Source: Flavobacteriales bacterium 34_180_T64
GTDB lineage: Bacteria; Bacteroidota; Bacteroidia; Flavobacteriales; Flavobacteriaceae
Direction: 5' to 3'
Assembly: GCA_002162765.1 (NCBI GenBank)
Contig: MAAR01000004.1
Location: 372,001 to 436,000, forward strand
Length of the DNA: 64,000 nucleotides
How positions within the stretch are numbered: the first letter of the stretch is position 1; every line of letters begins with the position of its first letter. Below the pieces are notes generated by a model. The model worked only from the letters and a program-made list of their open reading frames with translations. It made no database searches and had not been told where the DNA came from. A program made the position numbers and the translations under genes. Positions 23,032-31,945 of the stretch are shown here, piece by piece.

Positions 23032-24183
23032 ATGAACACGCTTTTAATAGGCCGTCTAAATACGCACTTCTTAGAAAAATTTGGAGACAGACCGCTTTTA
23101 GTTTTTTCTCCAGGACGTATCAACATCATTGGAGAACATACGGATTATAATAATGGATTTGTATTTCCTGCTGCCATTGATAAGGGCATAGTAGCTGCTT
23201 CACAAAAGAGCGAAGTAAAAGTATCAAAAGTGATTGCCCTAGATCTTAATGAAGCATTTGAATTTTCATTACAAAATATACATCCCATTAAGAATGGAAA
23301 TTGGAAAAATTATGTTTTAGGTGTGATTGCCGAGATTCAAAAAACAGGAAGACAACTCGGCAACTTTAATTTAATTTTTGGAGGTGATATTCCAAAAGGT
23401 GCCGGATTGTCCTCATCAGCAGCTTTAGAAAACAGTATAGTTTTTAGTTTGAATATTTTATTTGACCTCGATCTCACAAAAAATGAAATGATTCATATTT
23501 CCCAATTGGCTGAACACAACTATGTTGGTGTGAAATGTGGAATCATGGATCAATACGCCAGCATGTATGGACAAAAAAATAAAGGCATGCTACTCGATTG
23601 CAAAACTCTTGTTGCTACACAAATCCCTATCAATTTTACCAATCATGAATTATTATTAATTAACACCAATGTTAAACATAGTCTCGCTGAAAGTGCTTAT
23701 AACAATAGACGTGAGGTTTGTGAGAACGTAGCAGCATTGCTTAACATAGATAGCTTAAGAGATGCTACTGAAATCAATCTCAATAGTATTAGAGATCAAA
23801 TTTCTGAAGAAGATTTTCAAAAACCCCTGTATGTAATACAAGAAAATAATCGCGTACAAAACGCTTTCCAAGCTCTCAAAAAAGGTGATATCGCAACTTT
23901 GGGCAATTTAATTTATGAATCTCATCATGGATTAGAAAATCAGTATATGGTAAGCTGTGATGAATTAAATTTTTTAGTAAATCAAGCGAAAAAGCATCCA
24001 CAAGTTATTGGGTCTCGTATGATGGGCGGCGGTTTTGGAGGATGTACTTTAAATATTATTGAAAAAACATTCGTCCACACTTTCAAAGAAAAGATGCTAG
24101 AAGAATTCAATAAAAACTTTCATACAACATGTTCATTTTATACCGTTGAACTTTCTGAAGGTACTCACGTAATACAGCAATAA
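23032..24183 (+). CDS. galK: Galactokinase
   Basis: A GHMP kinase of 383 residues. The galactokinase signature GRINIIGEHTDYNNGFVFP lies near 28-46 (GRVNLIGEHTDYN class), the phosphate loop GDIPKGAGLSSSAALEN near 120-136, the catalytic Asp in GIMDQYASMYG near 178, and the closing GHMP motif MMGGGFGGCTLN near 325-336. It makes galactose-1-phosphate from ATP and alpha-galactose in the cytosol. It lies 4 bp after the symporter and 1 bp before galT, in the usual Leloir order. Confidence 0.95.
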   Translation: MNTLLIGRLNTHFLEKFGDRPLLVFSPGRINIIGEHTDYNNGFVFPAAIDKGIVAASQKSEVKVSKVIALDLNEAFEFSLQNIHPIKNGNWKNYVLGVIAEIQKTGRQLGNFNLIFGGDIPKGAGLSSSAALENSIVFSLNILFDLDLTKNEMIHISQLAEHNYVGVKCGIMDQYASMYGQKNKGMLLDCKTLVATQIPINFTNHELLLINTNVKHSLAESAYNNRREVCENVAALLNIDSLRDATEINLNSIRDQISEEDFQKPLYVIQENNRVQNAFQALKKGDIATLGNLIYESHHGLENQYMVSCDELNFLVNQAKKHPQVIGSRMMGGGFGGCTLNIIEKTFVHTFKEKMLEEFNKNFHTTCSFYTVELSEGTHVIQQ

Positions 24184-24184
24184 T

Positions 24185-25213
24185 ATGACTTCGGAAATAC
24201 AAGATTACTCGCACAAACGTTACAATATTTTGACAGGAGAATGGGTTTTGGTTTCGCCTCATCGTGCAAAACGGCCTTGGCAAGGTCAAGAAGAATCTAA
24301 TGTTCCGAATGAAAGACCATCATACGATGCAAACTGTTTTTTATGTTCAGGAAATACAAGAGCAAATGAAGCGGTTAATCCTAATTACCAACATGTCTTT
24401 ATTTTTACTAATGATTTTTCTGCGCTTCAAAAAAATTCAAAGCAATTTAAAATTGAAGATGGTTTATTTCAAGCACAAAGCGAACAAGGCATTTGTAAAG
24501 TAGTATGTTTCAGTCCAGATCATTCCAAAAGTTTAGCAGAATTGCCGATTGATGACATTCTTCATGTTGTAACTGTTTGGCAACAAGAGTATATTAATTT
24601 GGGAAAATTAGATACTATAAATTATGTGCAAATTTTTGAAAACAAAGGTGCCATCATGGGCTGTAGCAATCCGCATCCTCATGGTCAGATATGGAGCCAA
24701 TCTTCACTCCCAAACGAAGTTATAAAAAAAGACACACATCAATTAGAGTATTTTAAAACTGCTAAAACATCACTTTTAAGTGATTATTTACAGCAAGAAT
24801 TAATAGCAAAAGAACGTGTTATTTTTGAAAATGAACATTTTGTTATTTTAGTTCCATTTTGGGCAATTTGGCCTTTTGAAACCATGATTATTCCGAAAGC
24901 TCATCAGTCCTCAATCCAAGATTTATCACAGGATGAATCACTTCATTTTGCTGAGGCCATTTCCATTATCACCAAGGCATATGACCGTATTTTCAACTGT
25001 GCGTTTCCCTATTCTAGTGGAATTCATCAAGCGCCAACAAATAACAAAAATAATGAGCATTGGCATTGGCATATGAGCTTCTATCCGCCATTATTACGAA
25101 GTGCGACAATAAAAAAATTCATGGTCGGTTATGAAATGTTTGGATCACCACAGCGTGATATTACCGCAGAATCGGCTTCATCACTTCTTAAGGAGTTGAT
25201 AGAATTTACTTAA
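24185..25213 (+). CDS. galT: Galactose-1-phosphate uridylyltransferase
   Basis: A HIT-superfamily protein of 342 residues. The active-site NPHPHGQIW near 160 contains the catalytic HPH, whose second His becomes uridylylated. CFLCSGNTR near 52 is the first metal-binding pair and HWHWHMSFYPPL near 295 the second conserved His cluster. It swaps UMP between UDP-glucose and galactose-1-phosphate. UDP-galactose 4-epimerase (galE), needed to complete the pathway, is not in the window. Confidence 0.95.
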   Translation: MTSEIQDYSHKRYNILTGEWVLVSPHRAKRPWQGQEESNVPNERPSYDANCFLCSGNTRANEAVNPNYQHVFIFTNDFSALQKNSKQFKIEDGLFQAQSEQGICKVVCFSPDHSKSLAELPIDDILHVVTVWQQEYINLGKLDTINYVQIFENKGAIMGCSNPHPHGQIWSQSSLPNEVIKKDTHQLEYFKTAKTSLLSDYLQQELIAKERVIFENEHFVILVPFWAIWPFETMIIPKAHQSSIQDLSQDESLHFAEAISIITKAYDRIFNCAFPYSSGIHQAPTNNKNNEHWHWHMSFYPPLLRSATIKKFMVGYEMFGSPQRDITAESASSLLKELIEFT

Positions 25214-25222
25214 ATTGCAGCT

Positions 25223-25696
25223 ATGTATCATACAAGAATAGCCACATTAAATGACCTTCCAATCTTATTACAGTTTGAACAAAGATTGATTGAAGCTGAA
25301 CGCCCAATGGATCCTACTTTAAAAGAAGAAAAAATAAGTTACTATGATCTTTCCGAATTCATTAAGAATGAAAATTCTGAATTATATGTTGTTGAAATAC
25401 ATGGTGAAATTGTAGCCTCAGGATATGCAAAGATTAAAACTGATAGGCCCTACTTAAAACATGATAAACAAGGCTATTTAGGATTCATGTTTGTCTCAGA
25501 AGAACATCGTGGAAAAGGCCTTAACAAGCAAATCACCAACGCCTTACTTAATTGGTGCAAATCTAAAGGTGTCTTTGAAATTAAGTTGGATGTATACGAA
25601 AACAATCCATCAGCAATTAAAGCGTATGAAAAAGTTGGGTTTAAAAAGCATTTGATTAATATGAGATTGAACATAAAAGATTTAGATTTTGACTAA
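25223..25696 (+). CDS. GNAT family N-acetyltransferase
   Basis: A single GNAT domain of 157 residues. The acetyl-CoA loop is EEHRGKGLNKQITNALL near 90-106, followed by KLDVYENNPSAIKAYEKVGF, the typical motif B. The substrate is not predictable from sequence. It is the last gene of the galactose/hydroxylysine-type operon, 9 bp after galT, and ends 1 bp from the oppositely oriented dehydrogenase. It could acetylate an amino acid or amine arising from the same pathway, but that is speculation. Confidence 0.8.
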   Translation: MYHTRIATLNDLPILLQFEQRLIEAERPMDPTLKEEKISYYDLSEFIKNENSELYVVEIHGEIVASGYAKIKTDRPYLKHDKQGYLGFMFVSEEHRGKGLNKQITNALLNWCKSKGVFEIKLDVYENNPSAIKAYEKVGFKKHLINMRLNIKDLDFD

Positions 25697-25697
25697 A

Positions 25698-26945
25698 CTA
25701 AAATTTCCGATCTGGCTGGAATGGATCTAAATTCAAAGAGGGTCGTTTTTCGCAAATAATATCAGAAACCAATTTACCAGTAGCAGGTCCTAAACTCCAT
25801 CCCATCATAGCATGACCAGTTGCGATGGTTAGGTTTTTACATTTAGAAGATTTGCCAATATATGGCAATCCATCAGGTGAACAAGGTCTTAATCCACAAT
25901 CTGCGTTGTTCTTTTCTAGCGTATTAATTTTTAAGTTTGAATAGTAAGCTTCTGCTGCAGATGCAATTGCATTGACCCGTACAGGGCTGATATCGTGGTT
26001 AATATCACCGATTTCCATGGTGCCTGCAAATCGTGTAAAACCCTGCATAGGTGTAACGGCAACTTTAGCCTCACAGAGTATCGCTGGAATAGTGATTTGT
26101 GTGTCGCGTTCAACATTAATGCGATAGCCTTTTCCAGCTTGAACAGGAATATTTATTCCAAGTTTTTTCGCAATAAATGGACTCCAACTACCAGCAGCAA
26201 GAACAACCTCGTCGATTGGTATAGTGCGGTGATTAGTCTTCAATGCTAAGATATTTCCATTTGAAACTTCAATATCATCAACAGTTTCATTAGCGTAAAA
26301 CGTCACTTGCTCTGATTTTAAATGCGCGATCATTTGTGGCATAAAATCGGAAGGCGTCATATGTGCATCAGAATTAAAATACACTGCACCTTTGATATCC
26401 AATTTTGCATTAGGCTCAATCTGCTCTACTTCTTTAGCACTTAAATGTTTAACATCAAGACCTTCTTGAATTCCACGTTGTCCAATCTTCCATTCTTCCT
26501 CGCCTACTTCATCCGATTTGTAACACATCAATAAGCCTTTTCTTTCATAATGAAAATCAAATTCTTGTGACGCCTTTATATCTTCATATAAATCTCTACT
26601 GAACACATTAAAATCGATAAGGATGGGTATTGCTTGTTCAACTTTTTCTTTAGTTGCCGATTTTTTAAAGGCCCAGGACCATTTTATAAAATCTACATCG
26701 AGCCTAGGTTTTATATAAAATGGACTAGAAGCATTCAACATCCATTTCAATCCTTTCGTAATCATTCCAGGAGCAGATAATGGTATAAAGTGACTAGGTG
26801 TTATATAGCCTGCGTTTACAAAAGATGCGCCACTTGAAAAATCAGACTTATCAATAACTGTGACATGATGTCCTTCTTTTTGAAGGTAATATGCAGTACA
26901 TAACCCAATAATTCCTCCTCCAATAATTGCAACATTTTTACTCAT
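25698..26945 (-). CDS. FAD-dependent D-amino acid (D-hydroxyproline) dehydrogenase
   Basis: A DAO/DadA-type flavoprotein of 415 residues. The Rossmann dinucleotide motif AIIGGGIIGLCTAYYL is at the N-terminus, a ribose-binding Asp follows in VTVIDKSD, and the C-terminal FAD motif NLTIATGHAMMGWSLGPATG lies near 375. The DadA family oxidises D-amino acids to imino acids and passes electrons to the respiratory chain. Clustered with hydroxyproline epimerase, DapA-like deaminase and aldehyde dehydrogenase, it should oxidise cis-4-hydroxy-D-proline to pyrroline-4-hydroxy-2-carboxylate. It is the last gene of the leftward operon, 3 bp after the DPP gene. Confidence 0.85.
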   Translation of the reverse strand: MSKNVAIIGGGIIGLCTAYYLQKEGHHVTVIDKSDFSSGASFVNAGYITPSHFIPLSAPGMITKGLKWMLNASSPFYIKPRLDVDFIKWSWAFKKSATKEKVEQAIPILIDFNVFSRDLYEDIKASQEFDFHYERKGLLMCYKSDEVGEEEWKIGQRGIQEGLDVKHLSAKEVEQIEPNAKLDIKGAVYFNSDAHMTPSDFMPQMIAHLKSEQVTFYANETVDDIEVSNGNILALKTNHRTIPIDEVVLAAGSWSPFIAKKLGINIPVQAGKGYRINVERDTQITIPAILCEAKVAVTPMQGFTRFAGTMEIGDINHDISPVRVNAIASAAEAYYSNLKINTLEKNNADCGLRPCSPDGLPYIGKSSKCKNLTIATGHAMMGWSLGPATGKLVSDIICEKRPSLNLDPFQPDRKF

Positions 26946-26948
26946 GTT

Positions 26949-29201
26949 CTATTCCCATTTAAAATCCCATATTGGCTCTGTTTCTAATAAATGCTCCACA
27001 AAATAGTTCCAACGTTTTTTCACAAAGTAATTTAAACTTTTACCACGATATCCATGACGTTGGCTTGGCAATATTAACAGATCAAAATCTTTATCTGCTT
27101 GTATTAATGCTTCAGCAAATTTAAAAGTTGCAGAAGGATTCACATTATTATCAATCCCTCCATGAACTAATAGTAACTTCCCTTTTAAGTTAGCAGCATT
27201 TGTAATATTGGAAACAGCTTCATAAGATTCATCAACTGGCCATCCTTGATACATTTCAGGCCACCAAGCTTTTTCCATTCTAAAATCATGATCCGCAGAG
27301 CTTGCTACTCCAACTTTGTAAAAATCTGGAAACGCTAACATTGCTCTACCTGTATCATAACCTCCTGCTGAATGTCCATATATTCCAACTCGTGTGATAT
27401 CAATCCATGTATGTTTTTTTTCCAAATATTTAATGGCTAACACGTGATCTTCGAGGTTATTTCCCATATTTTTATAGGAATGATTATGAAATTCTTTTGA
27501 TCTACCAGAAGTCCCTAATCCATCAATTTTAACTATAATAAAACCTAACTCAGCCAAAGCCTGATTTTGAAACCCTCTGTTAAATGACTTGGGGAATTGT
27601 TGGGTATGTGGCCCTGTATAAGTCGCATCAATTATTGGATATGATTTAGATGCATCGAAATTTGTAGGTTTCCATATTGCACCATAAATTGTTGTTTTAC
27701 CATCTTTAGCAATTAAATTAAATACTTCGGGACTTGTCCAACCCATAGCTTCCGCTTCCGAAGTGTCTGTAGTAGTTAAGTTACAAACTATTTTCCCTGA
27801 GTCTGCGGAACATAAAACCGTTCTTGTAGGCGTATTAATTGTTGAATAATTATCTACAAAAAAAGAACCATCTTTAGAAAAAGAAACGCTGTGATGTGTG
27901 TTTTCAGGAGTTAATAACGTTAGCTCTCCTTCAAGGTTAACTTTATACAATTGCTGATGATACGGATTATTGTTCTCTTCTCTACCTGAGGCAAGAATAA
28001 AAATAACTCCAGCTTTTTCATCAATATGAGCTATAGAATTCACATAAAATTCGCCTTTAGTCAAGGCATTTACTTCACCTTTATAATCAACTGAATACAG
28101 CTGTCTCCAGCCACTTCTTTCTGACAAAAACACCAGTTTTTCTTGCTCTTCAATTACTCTGTATTCAAAATTATCAATGTTAGTTTGACTTTCTTCTTTG
28201 ATTAAAGCTTGTACCGAATTTGAATTTAAATCGATGCGTTTCACAAACCCTTTTTGAAATCCTCGTTCAAGATAAGACGCAATCATCATTCCAGATTGTT
28301 TCATCCATTGCGGTGAAACAAAATTAATATGTGTGCCTTTTGGCAGATTCGTTTTCACTTCTTTTTTAGCTTCAATGCTAAAGAAAACTGGTTGAATATG
28401 TACCATGGTAGTATCACCAGGAGAACCTCTATAATATGATAATAATTTAGGTTTATAAAGAGAGTCGATACTATAATCTAGCATATACATCTTTTCAGCA
28501 TTATCGAAATCAACAATGCTAGTAGCTATCCATTTAGAATCATCAGACCAATCTACATAGAATCGTTTTGGGCGCTCGCCATTTTCGCCTTCAATTTTAT
28601 CATACCAGCCATACCAAGACGCATATTCGAAGCCTTTTCTTCCAGCAAAACTCAACTGATGCTCTTCATTAGTTTCAATTGATTTTATAAAAAGATTATA
28701 GTTTTTAGCATAAGCAATCCACTTTCCATCAGGTGATTTGGTTTCAAATTCGTTTTCATCTTCTTTAGATTTCTTTTCATCCTGTTGCAGTTGGTACGTT
28801 TTTAAATTTAAAGTATAAGCATCCCCTTTAAAATTAAATAAAAGTTCATTTTTAGCTTTGATTTCGAAGTTTGAAAGTTCTAATCTATTGGCATGAACTT
28901 CATTATTTTGAATAGTATTCAGAGCATTGGTTAAACGCTCATGGTCAAACAGATCTTCAACTTTTCTATCTTTAAAATTTACGATTTTGTACGCTTTTCT
29001 TTCTTTACTAAAATCTACAAACCAAAAACCCGATTTATCTTCAAACCAATTTACGGTAGTATGCAAATTAAATGCAGTCTTGTTATTATAGTTTGCATAC
29101 CTAAAACTTACGGCCCGATTATAGTCTTCAATAGTAATATTTTGAGATTGCATTGGCAATATCATAAAAATCGCAAATACTATTAGGGATAATCTTTTCA
29201 T
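26949..29201 (-). CDS. Secreted S9 (DPP-IV-like) peptidase
   Basis: The signal peptide MKRLSLIVFAIFMILPMQS is followed by an eight-bladed propeller of the DPPIV N-terminal type (about 80-480) and an alpha/beta-hydrolase domain (about 500-740). The catalytic Ser is S611 in GHSAGG, followed by Asp in HGGIDNNVNP and His in SQRHGYRG. DPP-IV enzymes remove X-Pro dipeptides from peptide N-termini. Inside a hydroxyproline operon, such an enzyme suits proline- and hydroxyproline-rich collagen peptides in the periplasm. It has no T9SS tail. Gaps are 10 bp to the epimerase before it and 3 bp to the dehydrogenase after it. Confidence 0.88.
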   Translation of the reverse strand: MKRLSLIVFAIFMILPMQSQNITIEDYNRAVSFRYANYNNKTAFNLHTTVNWFEDKSGFWFVDFSKERKAYKIVNFKDRKVEDLFDHERLTNALNTIQNNEVHANRLELSNFEIKAKNELLFNFKGDAYTLNLKTYQLQQDEKKSKEDENEFETKSPDGKWIAYAKNYNLFIKSIETNEEHQLSFAGRKGFEYASWYGWYDKIEGENGERPKRFYVDWSDDSKWIATSIVDFDNAEKMYMLDYSIDSLYKPKLLSYYRGSPGDTTMVHIQPVFFSIEAKKEVKTNLPKGTHINFVSPQWMKQSGMMIASYLERGFQKGFVKRIDLNSNSVQALIKEESQTNIDNFEYRVIEEQEKLVFLSERSGWRQLYSVDYKGEVNALTKGEFYVNSIAHIDEKAGVIFILASGREENNNPYHQQLYKVNLEGELTLLTPENTHHSVSFSKDGSFFVDNYSTINTPTRTVLCSADSGKIVCNLTTTDTSEAEAMGWTSPEVFNLIAKDGKTTIYGAIWKPTNFDASKSYPIIDATYTGPHTQQFPKSFNRGFQNQALAELGFIIVKIDGLGTSGRSKEFHNHSYKNMGNNLEDHVLAIKYLEKKHTWIDITRVGIYGHSAGGYDTGRAMLAFPDFYKVGVASSADHDFRMEKAWWPEMYQGWPVDESYEAVSNITNAANLKGKLLLVHGGIDNNVNPSATFKFAEALIQADKDFDLLILPSQRHGYRGKSLNYFVKKRWNYFVEHLLETEPIWDFKWE

Positions 29202-29211
29202 CTAATTCTTT

Positions 29212-30222
29212 TTATATCACTTGAAATCCAAATGCATATGGATCGTCTTCTGAATCAATCGTAATTGTATTATGACCATAAATTTTGGCCCATCCTTGAA
29301 TACTTGGTATGATGGCTAATTGACTACCAATAGTTGTCTCCTCCTCTACACAACCAATAAATTTACTCCCAATAAAACTTTCGTGAATAAATTTTTCACC
29401 TTTTTTAAGTTTTCCTTTAGCATGTAACTGCGCTATTCTTGCTGAGGTTCCAGTTCCACAGGGAGAACGATCTATAGCTTTATCACCATAAAACACAGCA
29501 TTACGCCCTGAAGACGTTGGGTCTATAGGTTGTCCTGTCCATAACATATGTGATACATCTCTAATTGTTTCATTTTCTGGATGAATAAAACGATTTGGAT
29601 ACTTCTGGTTGATTCGTTTTCTAACAATTTGAGAAAACTGTATAATTTGACTTGCAGAATACTCTTGAATCCCTGAAAAATTGGATTGCGGGTCTACAAT
29701 GGCATAGTAATTTCCACCATATGCTACATCAAAATTAATTTCTCCAAGTTCTGGACAATCGACTGTTAGATTTTCTGCTGCTAAAAAACTTTTGACATTC
29801 GTAAGTTTTACCCAATCTACCTTAGTTCCGGTTTGTTGATATTCGATTTCAACGAGTCCTGCAGGAGCTTCCATTCTAATTTTTCCAGGTGTCTTTGGAA
29901 TTATGAGTCCTTCTTCAATTGCAATAGTTATGGTGCCAATAGTGCCGTGACCACACATTGGTAAACAGCCTGAGGTTTCTATAAATAGTATTGCAAAATC
30001 GTTTTCTGGATTATGAGGTGGAAATAAGATGCTCCCACTCATCATGTCATGCCCACGAGGTTCAAACATCAAACCTTTACGAATCCAATCAAACTCTTTT
30101 AAAAAATGCTGGCGCTTTTCACTCATCGTGTCACCTATCAATTTTGGGCCACCTTCCTTAACAACTCTAACAGGATTACCACAGGTATGTGCATCGATAC
30201 AAACAAAAGTGCTTTTAGTCAT
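29212..30222 (-). CDS. 4-hydroxyproline 2-epimerase
   Basis: A proline-racemase-family protein of 336 residues with both catalytic cysteines: C90 in MCGHGTIG and C255 in DRSPCGTGTSAR. Two cysteines mean racemase or epimerase activity; trans-3-hydroxyproline dehydratases have Thr at the second position. The family's 4-hydroxyproline epimerases convert trans-4-hydroxy-L-proline to cis-4-hydroxy-D-proline, the first step of the pathway, and every later enzyme lies beside it. It overlaps the DUF885 gene by 8 bp. Plain proline racemase is the alternative but does not suit the context. Confidence 0.9.
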   Translation of the reverse strand: MTKSTFVCIDAHTCGNPVRVVKEGGPKLIGDTMSEKRQHFLKEFDWIRKGLMFEPRGHDMMSGSILFPPHNPENDFAILFIETSGCLPMCGHGTIGTITIAIEEGLIIPKTPGKIRMEAPAGLVEIEYQQTGTKVDWVKLTNVKSFLAAENLTVDCPELGEINFDVAYGGNYYAIVDPQSNFSGIQEYSASQIIQFSQIVRKRINQKYPNRFIHPENETIRDVSHMLWTGQPIDPTSSGRNAVFYGDKAIDRSPCGTGTSARIAQLHAKGKLKKGEKFIHESFIGSKFIGCVEEETTIGSQLAIIPSIQGWAKIYGHNTITIDSEDDPYAFGFQVI

Positions 30223-31945
30223 TTTTTAATTTCTCAATATAATTATTAACACGTTGCTCCATAAGTGCAAGCGTAACTGTTCCTTGTTCCAATATAATTT
30301 CATGAAATTCACGAATATCAAATTTAGAGCCTAACTCTTTTTCAGCCTTTGCTCTTAATTCTCTAATCTTCAATTCGCCTATTTTATAAGATAGAGCTTG
30401 ACCTGGCCATGAAATATATCGATCTGTTTCAGTATTAATTTCATGTAAAGATAAAGCCGTATTAGAAGACATATAATCTACGACTTGTTGTCTTGTCCAT
30501 CCTTTTGCATGAATTCCAGTATCGACAACTAATCGGCAAGCGCGCCACATTTCATAAGTTAATTGACCAAATTTCTCATAAGGTGTTGTATACATTCCCA
30601 TTTCGTCTGCCAAAAATTCTGAATACAATCCCCAACCTTCGCCATAAGCAGACAAGTATAAATCCTTTCTAAACTGAGGAATACTATCTCCTAACTCGTT
30701 ATTTAAACTCCCTTGTAAGTGATGTCCTGGAACTGCTTCGTGAACGGTTAGAGACGGCATTGTATATAATGTTCTACTTGGCAAGTTGTAGGTATTTACC
30801 CAATAATAGCCTGGATCTTTACTATCCTTTGTTGTTCCAATATAGCGTCCCGTTGTATATTTTGGAGCAATAGCATCTGGAACAGGAGCTACGCCATATG
30901 GTTTTCTTGGTAATGTTTTAAAGAATCGTGGTAATTGCGCATCTGCACGTTTAGCCATATCTCGAGCAATCATTAATAATTCTTCTCCAGATTTTGGATA
31001 AAATTGCTCATCAGTTCTTAAGAATTTAAAGAAATCTGCAAAACTACCTTTAAACTCAAGATTTGTAATAATCTTTTCCATTTCTGCTCTAATTCGAGCC
31101 ACTTCACTCAATCCTATTTGGTGTATATCGTCAGCAGTATATTGGGTACTTGTTGTATAGAAATTGATTCTGTCTTGATAGAACGCCTCACCATTTGGAG
31201 TTTCAGAAACACCAATTGACGTTCTAGTTTGTGGGAAATATTCTGTTTCAAAAAATTGTTTGATTCGTTTAAATTCTGGAGTAACATTAGTTTCAATAGC
31301 AATTTTAGCAACTTTTAAAACTGAATCTTTTTGCTCATTTGTCAAGATTTCTGGTAAGTTCTTAAAAGGAGAATAGTAATAACTATCTTTATAATTATCT
31401 ACAATATTATTATCATAAGTAGACTCGTAACCTTTAAAAATTATTAAAGGTTGAGACACTCCTTTTTCCAATCCTTCTCTTAAATTTACAAAGTGCTGAT
31501 TCACATATTCAGGAATAGCATTTAGCTTGTTTAAATATTGCTTAACCTCTTTATAATTTGTTAACGGTCGTACATTATAAGTAAGACTACTATGGAATCC
31601 ATAATCAGATAATATTGGATTTAAGTACTGTTCGAATTTATAATATGCTATTGAATCTTCAAAGACAAATTTTGATAACTCCAATGAAATGGTTTCCGTT
31701 TCACTCAATTCGTCAGCATCAATCTCTTTCAATTTATCTAAAGTAGCCTGTGCATACTCAGCAATAGACTTGTAATATTCTTTCGAATAAAGGCCTAAAG
31801 GATACTTTTCTTTATCGTAACTCTCATGATCTTGATATTCAGTAATAATCTCATCCAATTTAGCAGAAGAATCGCTAGATTCATTTTCTTGACAACCAAT
31901 TACAGAAATTAATGACAGGATTAATACAATTCTTAAATACTTCAT
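30215..31945 (-). CDS. DUF885 family lipoprotein, putative metallopeptidase
   Basis: The signal MKYLRIVLILSLISVIGC ends in a lipobox Cys, so the protein is a lipoprotein. The 576 residues match DUF885 throughout, with the characteristic HEAVPGHHLQG near 395, an HExxxGHH zinc-type motif, and a nearby conserved segment SAYGEGWGLYSEFLADEMG. The family is uncharacterised in detail but has metallopeptidase features. It overlaps the aldehyde dehydrogenase gene by 4 bp (ATGA) and the epimerase by 8 bp, so it belongs to this operon. A periplasmic peptidase acting on hydroxyproline-containing peptides is the simplest reading. Confidence 0.8.
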   Translation of the reverse strand: MKYLRIVLILSLISVIGCQENESSDSSAKLDEIITEYQDHESYDKEKYPLGLYSKEYYKSIAEYAQATLDKLKEIDADELSETETISLELSKFVFEDSIAYYKFEQYLNPILSDYGFHSSLTYNVRPLTNYKEVKQYLNKLNAIPEYVNQHFVNLREGLEKGVSQPLIIFKGYESTYDNNIVDNYKDSYYYSPFKNLPEILTNEQKDSVLKVAKIAIETNVTPEFKRIKQFFETEYFPQTRTSIGVSETPNGEAFYQDRINFYTTSTQYTADDIHQIGLSEVARIRAEMEKIITNLEFKGSFADFFKFLRTDEQFYPKSGEELLMIARDMAKRADAQLPRFFKTLPRKPYGVAPVPDAIAPKYTTGRYIGTTKDSKDPGYYWVNTYNLPSRTLYTMPSLTVHEAVPGHHLQGSLNNELGDSIPQFRKDLYLSAYGEGWGLYSEFLADEMGMYTTPYEKFGQLTYEMWRACRLVVDTGIHAKGWTRQQVVDYMSSNTALSLHEINTETDRYISWPGQALSYKIGELKIRELRAKAEKELGSKFDIREFHEIILEQGTVTLALMEQRVNNYIEKLKND